From NCBI GenBank assembly GCA_029168955.1, contig JAPDOI010000010.1:2317001-2381000 (forward strand): a DNA stretch of 64,000 bases, written 5' to 3'. The position numbers and the translations under genes are program-made. The DNA comes from Aplectana chamaeleonis. Its lineage: Eukaryota > Nematoda > Chromadorea > Rhabditida > Cosmocercidae. Under the pieces are notes generated by a model. The model was not told the origin of the DNA and made no database searches. It was given only the letters and a program-made list of their open reading frames with translations. Shown here piece by piece: positions 58,318-64,000 of the stretch (its first letter is position 1; each line of letters opens with the position of its first letter).

Positions 58318-58510
58318 GCCTTTATCTGAACGAAGCTCCGGTCCGTAATTGCAGACAGCTGCTGCTGCAGCACGCAACAAGGTGATGTTGGCTTTAGGGC
58401 TACGTAATCCTTGCACGATTTACCTTTATCCCATCACGATTATGATCGTTCCGCATGCTGCAACAGCGGTTGTCCGCAAGTGCAGACCGGCATTTTGTTC
58501 CGATAGGGAG
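58318..58510. repeat. Imperfect inverted repeat, about 55 bp arms
   Basis: CTGAACGAAGCTCCGGTCC and GCAGACAGCTGCTGCTGCAG on the left recur complemented and diverged on the right (ATGCTGCAACAGCGG, GACCGGCATTTTGTTC). Probably a small degenerate inverted-repeat element. Confidence 0.55.
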
Positions 58511-59158
58511 AGTATCAATGCTGAGATGTACACATTTCACTGTGATACAATATAATATAAATGCAAAGGTTTTACTCCTGCCGAAAAGGCTACTCGAAAA
58601 CAGCAACTCGTTCGCACACATAGCAGATCGCCTATCTGAGTTGATACCGAACCAAAGAAGGAAACAGTCAGTACAATAATTCTGACATTCTAAGAGCCAA
58701 CCAAATCTACAGTTTCTACATTAGTCACATAGAGACTCGTAGGTTATTCTCGAAAACTCTCTCGCTGCAATCTGGTTGCTGAATAATCCCATCATCTGCA
58801 GGCTCGACCCTATTAGTCGATTGCGATGTCGCCACATTACATGAGTGTTTATAATCGAGGTTTCAAGTTTTCTTTACGCTCAACAAACAGTATAAGATAT
58901 GATTGGAAGAATGATTTCCACATAAGATTTCTAGCGTTTGGACCGGCTTTCAACATCAGGAGGCCAAATCAATGATTGAGCAACCCTTTTAGCAAAGCTA
59001 ATGCAATCTTCAGACCCAATTCTAAACAAGCGATGGTTCGTACGATCCTCACTCTGATAAATAGTCAGTGTTTTGCATGGATGCGCTGGTCGAGTGGATA
59101 ATTTTACATAACATTATCATGCAGGCTTTCCATCAAAAATAATGTACAGTCAGAATAG
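58511..59158. other. Unassigned non-coding DNA
   Basis: No exon or repeat was recognised. Confidence 0.4.
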
Positions 59159-59393
59159 TTAGATTCTAGTGATACTTTGCGTTTCCTTTTGAGGGTTAGC
59201 GGAAACTCGGTGCCATATGCTATAACATACTATACCCTCGCTAAGTTTTGTAAAAACGGGGAGCATCTGACAAACCTGGCAAAAAAGCGTCCGATGCACG
59301 TAACTTTTTTGAATGAAGACTTTTTCGATTTCTAAAAACACTATCATATTAACAGATCAAATTGCTACCTAACTGTATGGCTTGTGTGCCGAA

Positions 59394-60845
59394 CAGGGAT
59401 GAGCGGACTTCCGCGTTTCGCGTTCCAAAAACCGCAGTTCCGCGCGTTTTTGGCCTTCCGCGTTCCGCCTTCCAAAAACCGCAGAAAATGCTGCGAAACG
59501 CGGAAAACGCGGAACAAAATATCGCGGATTATTGAAAAAAAAAACTGTCATATTTCCATTATTTTTATGTTGCTTTACTAGTTTAGTGATCTCTTTCTAT
59601 GCTTCGCATATGTATATTGTGTCGCGCGCTAAGCGCGTACCAAATTTGGCATCAAGGTGCAACCTTATAATTCTGGAAACAATGATTGGAGTAACTGTGA
59701 AAAAGCGGTTTTCATTCCTTTCATGAGAGCGCAGAGGTTGATTTTACCACCCAGAAATGGTCTAGAATGGTTTCTTGAGAATAGAGAAGAATGGAAAAGA
59801 AACCGATTTTGGTGCTAATCTCCTTTTAATCTCAGACGGCGTTTACGATCTTGTGGGAACACTTTTCGTTGAGCTAGGAAGCTAATGTTTCGTCAGTAGG
59901 CTAGAAATGGGTGCAGCTATACTCGATCTCAAACGTTTTTTGGCAAGCGGAGAGCCCAGCGGAGCAGCGCTTCCTCTTCGTCTCTGACGTTGTAAGATGC
60001 TGCTTCAAAAACCTCAGAGACGCAGAAGGAGCGCTGCTTCTTTGGACTCTCCGCTTGCCAACTCGTTTGGGACAGAGTATACATATCTTCTATTCCAATT
60101 TGAAGTTGATCGCTCAAATTTAGCGGTACTTCAGAATTGAGGTCGAAGACAGACAAAACATGTAAATATCTTATTATGAACCAACCGACGTTTACTCCTC
60201 CGTAAAAATGGAAAGTAATGGGAATCAGCGCCGTATTGATAGGATTTCGCCCAGGTTAGCGCTTTTTTCGGACAGTATTACGCTCAAAGAAATACGACGG
60301 ATTTTCGGAAGTACTTTTTCGGAAGCCGCACGGTGTGACTAGGGTTTTAGAAATGTGCGCAGTGCGTTTCTAAAGGTTCGGATTTCATAAGCTTCTCTGT
60401 TACAGTTATCAAAACAAAATCAAAGGCGCTATGGAACTACACAGTAGAACATTTTTCCGAGTTGTACGGCAGCCAACGCTAGTGAAGCTGGAAAACCGCA
60501 GGGCTCGAATCCATATCGCGCTTGAATCTGCTTTGATAAGTCTAATGAAGAAGCTTGTGCAACCCGGTCCCTCGTCCAACACTACTTATCGATAAATGGT
60601 CCATGTTTCACCACCAAATCGCATTCGTAATCATTTCACTGTATTTCCAGTTGCATAGTTGTTGATTTATTAGGAGAGGATCTGGAGATTTTTTTGAAAA
60701 TTTCCGCGTTTCGCGTTCCGAAAACCGATGTTTCGGGCATTTTCGGGCGTTTCGCACCCGATTTCCGAAAACCGAGAAAAAAATTTATGTTCCGAAACCC
60801 GAAACCGATTTCCGAAATTTTGAATTTTTACTCCGCTCATCCCTG
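59394..60845. mobile_element. Non-autonomous hAT-like element, 1.45 kb
   Basis: The ends CAGGGATGAGCGGA and TCCGCTCATCCCTG are exact inverted repeats. GTGCCGAA is duplicated at 59,386-59,393 and 60,846-60,853, the 8 bp length typical of hAT. Subterminal GC-rich motifs (TTCCGCGTTTCGCGTTCC) occur at both ends. No transposase is readable. The interior holds fragments of other repeats, including a piece of the 39,050 foldback and a hairpin at 59,942. Confidence 0.92.
59942..60059. repeat. 118 bp imperfect hairpin inside the hAT-like element
   Basis: GGCAAGCGGAGAG and CTCTCCGCTTGCC are exact inverted ends. Inside, AGCAGCGCTTCCTCTTCGTC pairs with GACGCAGAAGGAGCGCTGCT, with few mismatches. It looks like a small palindromic element inserted into the larger one. 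Confidence 0.8.
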
Positions 60846-61500
60846 GTGCCGAAGTTCCCTAAAATCACTTTGTTTTCGGAGGAAATAATTTTCGCGATCG
60901 CTTGTCAAAAACGTCGTGCGCGGCGAAGTGCCGCAAAACTTTGCGCACTAATTGCACAAGTAATGGAGGAGCAATCTGTATGTTTTCTTCATAAATTAAT
61001 TGCAGGTGAGAAAATCTCAAGGTTTATGTTGGTTGAAATTTCGGAACCCCTCATTCAGGAGTCCAGGCTTCTCGCAACAGAACTCCCGACTTTCAGGTAA
61101 ATCTCAAGCGTGTTAACTGAAGGGTTTCGAAAAATCTACCGACAAAAACCCTGAGATTCTCTTACCTGCACCTAATTTATGAAGAAAACATACAGATTGC
61201 TCCTCTATTACTTGTACAATTACTACTCAAAGTTTCGCCGCACTTCGCCGCGCGCGACGTTTTTGGAAAACGATTGCAAAAACTATTTCCTTCAGAAACA
61301 AAGCGATTTTAGGGAACTTCGGCCTACAAGCCATATAGTTCGGTAACAATTTGATCTGTGAATATGATAGCGTTTTCAGAATCCAAAAAGTCTTCATTCA
61401 AAAAAGTTACATGCATCGGACGCTTTTTTTTTGCCAAGTTTGCCTGATGCTCCCCGTTTTTACGAAACTTAGCGCGGGTATTGTAGGTGCACTGAGTTTG

Positions 61501-62466
61501 CGCCAACCTCCAATGTGGAACTCAAATTATCACTAGGATTCAGGCCGACATTACATATATTACTTCTGTGCAGTCAATCATGTCTGCGATTTCAAACCTC
61601 AAAAAGGTACATAGTACATAATTTCCCGATTCTTTTTCATAGATTCCACGCCCCTAGTTTTCCAGATTGTCTCGAAGATGACGCATTTGATATTCTTTGA
61701 ATTGTGTGAACATTTTTGATATGCCGTTAATGAGGCAACAATGTAGTTTCAAACACAAGCCATGCCGTCCTGACCATACTTAAAGCCACAATGTAGAAGG
61801 AATGTGAACAATGTTACAAGTATTGTTGCTACAACGCCATGCGAGAATATTCGGTTAGTCGGTGAGCTGTAAGGATTCAAGGAGTTGTGAATTCTACATA
61901 TTTAGGTATAAAATGTTAGCACTGGTTTTCCGTAAGTTCGAGTGGGTACCATCGTAATATTCTCAACTAGATGGTGAATAGGAAAGGATTCGAGGCTCAA
62001 GTTGATCAAGCTAGAGCAGAGCAGACGGGCAATGAGTCTAAACTGAGCAAAGGAACGGAGAGGCTGACGGCTTCTCATGATCAGAGCACTTCTCTTGTTC
62101 GCTATTTTAATCTCTTCGAATGGCTTTGAATCGGCCCCGCGCGCAACCGCTTTTTCGAAATCTCAGTTAAGAGTGAGCGCAGAAATTAGCTCTAAATTGC
62201 ATTGAAAAGGGCGTAATAAGTTGGTACCACCACCGAAAAATGGTTCATAACGATTTCCTGATATTCGAGAAAATAGTGAAAAACTGCCCGTTTTTGGCAT
62301 TAATCTCCTTTTCTTTCTTCAGAGGGCGTTCACGATCTTGTTGGTACACCTAAGATTGAGTTAGGAAGCACGCTTTTTATGAGAAGGCTAGAAATGTAGG
62401 TTGCTCCTACTTCAATTTAAAGTTGATAACTGTACTTTAGAATCCTGGGGTTTACCTACTAAATTA
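61501..62466. other. Non-coding DNA with a dispersed repeat fragment
   Basis: Bases about 62,270-62,400 (TTAATCTCCTTTT, GGCGTTCACGATCTTG) match about 59,810-59,905. No gene is recognised. Confidence 0.45.
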
Positions 62467-62871
62467 GCCGTGGAGCACGAAAACTGCGTGGGCATGCTAC
62501 CGCTGTGGAGGCCAGGGTGAGTGGGTGAATCTACGGCAACTAAGACATCTTTCATAGTCTTCACCGCAAGCGCGGCGCGCGCGTGACGCACGGGACGGGC
62601 GGAGAACTATGAAACTCTCCACCGCACAGCACGCGGGGGACGAGAGGGAAGCCACTATAAAATATCCGGCGGCACCGCCGTGGCGGTGCGGGTAAAAGCC
62701 GGGTCTTAACTGCGACATGCACAGAAATTTTTAGCTTGCATTTGCGTATGCGGTAGCGTAGGATAGTCCCAGAATTATTTATGTTGAAGTGGACCCAAAT
62801 CGAGAAGCAAGTATTGATTAAAACGGTGAAAGCGCCACGGCGGGTTGGGCGGCTCCGCAAAGGCGGCGCTG

Positions 62872-62928
62872 GTGGACTATGAAAGTTCTTACCGCGCATG
62901 CCGCGCGGTAAGAACTTTCATAGTCCAC
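62872..62928. repeat. Perfect 26 bp stem hairpin
   Basis: The arm 62,872-62,897 (starts GTGGACTATGAAAGTTC) is followed by a 5 nt loop and its exact reverse complement at 62,903-62,928. One bulge further out, another 5-6 bp also pair. A diverged relative of the arm (AGAACTATGAAACTCTCC) lies near 62,603. Perfect pairing suggests a young inverted duplication or an assembly fold-over. Confidence 0.92.
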
Positions 62929-63005
62929 AGCGCTTACCGCGCGTCACGCACGTGCTGCGCTTGTGATGAGGCCTACGAAAGATGCCTAACACACGTCGTT
63001 GGGGT

Positions 63006-63110
63006 AGGTACTGAATCTGTCAGAAATTGTGCTCGTGACACGTCATCGATCGATAATCAGTCTTATCGATTTTCGCGCTTATTGCACAAAATGCGGCAAG
63101 GAGTGGTTAT
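63006..63110. repeat. Dispersed repeat shared with 40,820-40,920
   Basis: TGACACGTCATCGAT and ATTTTCGCGCTTATTGCACA are shared in inverted orientation. The encoded peptides look alike only because the DNA is repeated. Confidence 0.7.
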
Positions 63111-64000
63111 GGTTAGCGAAGAAGAGTAGTATTTTGGTCATGATAAGCCGTGAGCATCCTCGTCCCGGCTCTCTGCTTTCCTTCTTTTTCACCTCTATTC
63201 ACACACGTGCGCTAAGGAACCAAATGAAATTTGCCCGAAAAGTGTATATTGATATTCTTGCGCTATCCAACATAACAATTAGCGCTGGAAGAAAATTGTT
63301 CAGCAATAGAACTAGATTAAAATGCCATTGATGTTAGTAAGTTAATCCAGCTGTACCTAAGAACTACCGAAAATAAGAAAAAAATCAAGAGTTCCATAGC
63401 GAAGTTATGTAGTAACATTCCAAAGGATGAAATCACTTAAAAGAACAGATTATGCAGGTTACGAAGTCAAATGGCTGACTCATTGAACCAGAAAAGCAGA
63501 ATACTACATGTGAGTAAATGGATTTGAGGAAATGGACATTCATGCTATCAAATAGGACTAAAACATGTCGGCAAGAACCGAAAATAAAACTTATGCACTT
63601 AGGTATGTGAGTCACTGCAGGATTTGACGACAACTTGTGTATAGTTGTGAAGAGCCAGCATCTAATGTGTGTTCAGGCCTAAATTGACGAAATATTCAGC
63701 TGAGGAGTCGAATAATTTCCACTGTCCAATGTACTTTGAATTCCGCCCACCGACCATATACATAATGTATGCTGGGCGATAAAAAAGCGGTGTGAAAAAG
63801 CGGAAGGGCAGATAAATAATGAAATCGTTGAGTGCAGCAGTGGAAAAGGAATTCTCATTTCCAATCTTGTCAGGGAAGGGGGAAGTCTCAAAATGGGGTA
63901 ATTGTGTCACTGTGGGTTGAAGATCGTTTGCAGAAAAACGACGGATTTTTTTCGGTCCATCGCGGCTGTGAAATGAAAATGAGGCCGCACTGATTCCATA
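63111..64000. other. Unassigned non-coding DNA at the window end
   Basis: No exon, RNA gene or repeat was recognised on either strand. Confidence 0.4.

Larger units (their letters stand above)
59159..61500. mobile_element. Foldback P, left arm interrupted by a hAT-like element
   Basis: The left arm is 59,159-59,393 plus 60,846-61,090; the right arm is about 61,118-61,500. Shared segments in inverted orientation include AAGTCTTCATTCAAAAAAGT, ACATGCATCGGACGC and GATTTTAGGGAACTTCGG. A single-arm copy lies at 49,183-49,560. Confidence 0.85.

Overview
This is eukaryotic DNA, most probably from a nematode, and a clade V (rhabditid/strongylid) one would fit. The evidence is an interrupted gene with exons of 71 to 135 bp, small GT-AG introns with T-rich acceptors ending TTTCAG, ATTCAG or TTTACAG, a splice acceptor 8 nt before the start codon as expected for spliced-leader trans-splicing, mariner copies with an irritans-like transposase, and a dense population of short TTAA-flanked inverted-repeat elements. 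No bacterial operon, CRISPR array or rRNA gene was seen.

The one gene that can be assembled is a protein kinase on the minus strand, running from about 34,217 down to 2,384. Eight exons join in phase to give a predicted 295-residue protein with a nearly complete kinase fold: glycine loop, ALK lysine, alpha-C glutamate, HLD (normally HRD) catalytic loop, DFG, SPE, DxWxxG and a C-lobe arginine. Its 888 bp of coding sequence spread over about 31.8 kb. One intron (2,852-28,740, about 25.9 kb) separates the activation segment from the alpha-F helix exon, and almost all of it is a 23.15 kb satellite of about 454 copies of a 51 bp, GC-rich, CpG-rich monomer. Each monomer contains an 8 bp inverted repeat. 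Because 51 is a multiple of three, the array keeps five of six frames open and yields huge false ORFs on both strands. Two inverted copies of a palindromic TTAA element flank the array inside the intron.

Layout: 1-303 repeat fragment; 306-1,461 dead mariner; 1,464-2,383 intergenic, kinase 3' end and an (AT)n tract; 2,384-2,851 kinase exons 8 to 6; 2,852-28,740 giant intron with the satellite; 28,741-29,696 kinase exons 5 to 2; 29,697-34,121 intron 1 holding a GC-rich minisatellite and a chain of five TTAA elements; 34,122-34,225 exon 1; 34,226-64,000 repeat-rich DNA with no gene I can support. That last part holds further TTAA elements (some abutting or nested), a tRNA-like sequence split by a hAT-type element, several large foldback elements, a 1.45 kb hAT-like element with an 8 bp target duplication, a second dead mariner and several minisatellites.

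The main observations are the satellite-filled intron inside a kinase domain, the monomer hairpin and higher-order structure of that satellite, and palindromic repeats whose intact arm serves as a built-in empty-site control for the transposon in the other arm.
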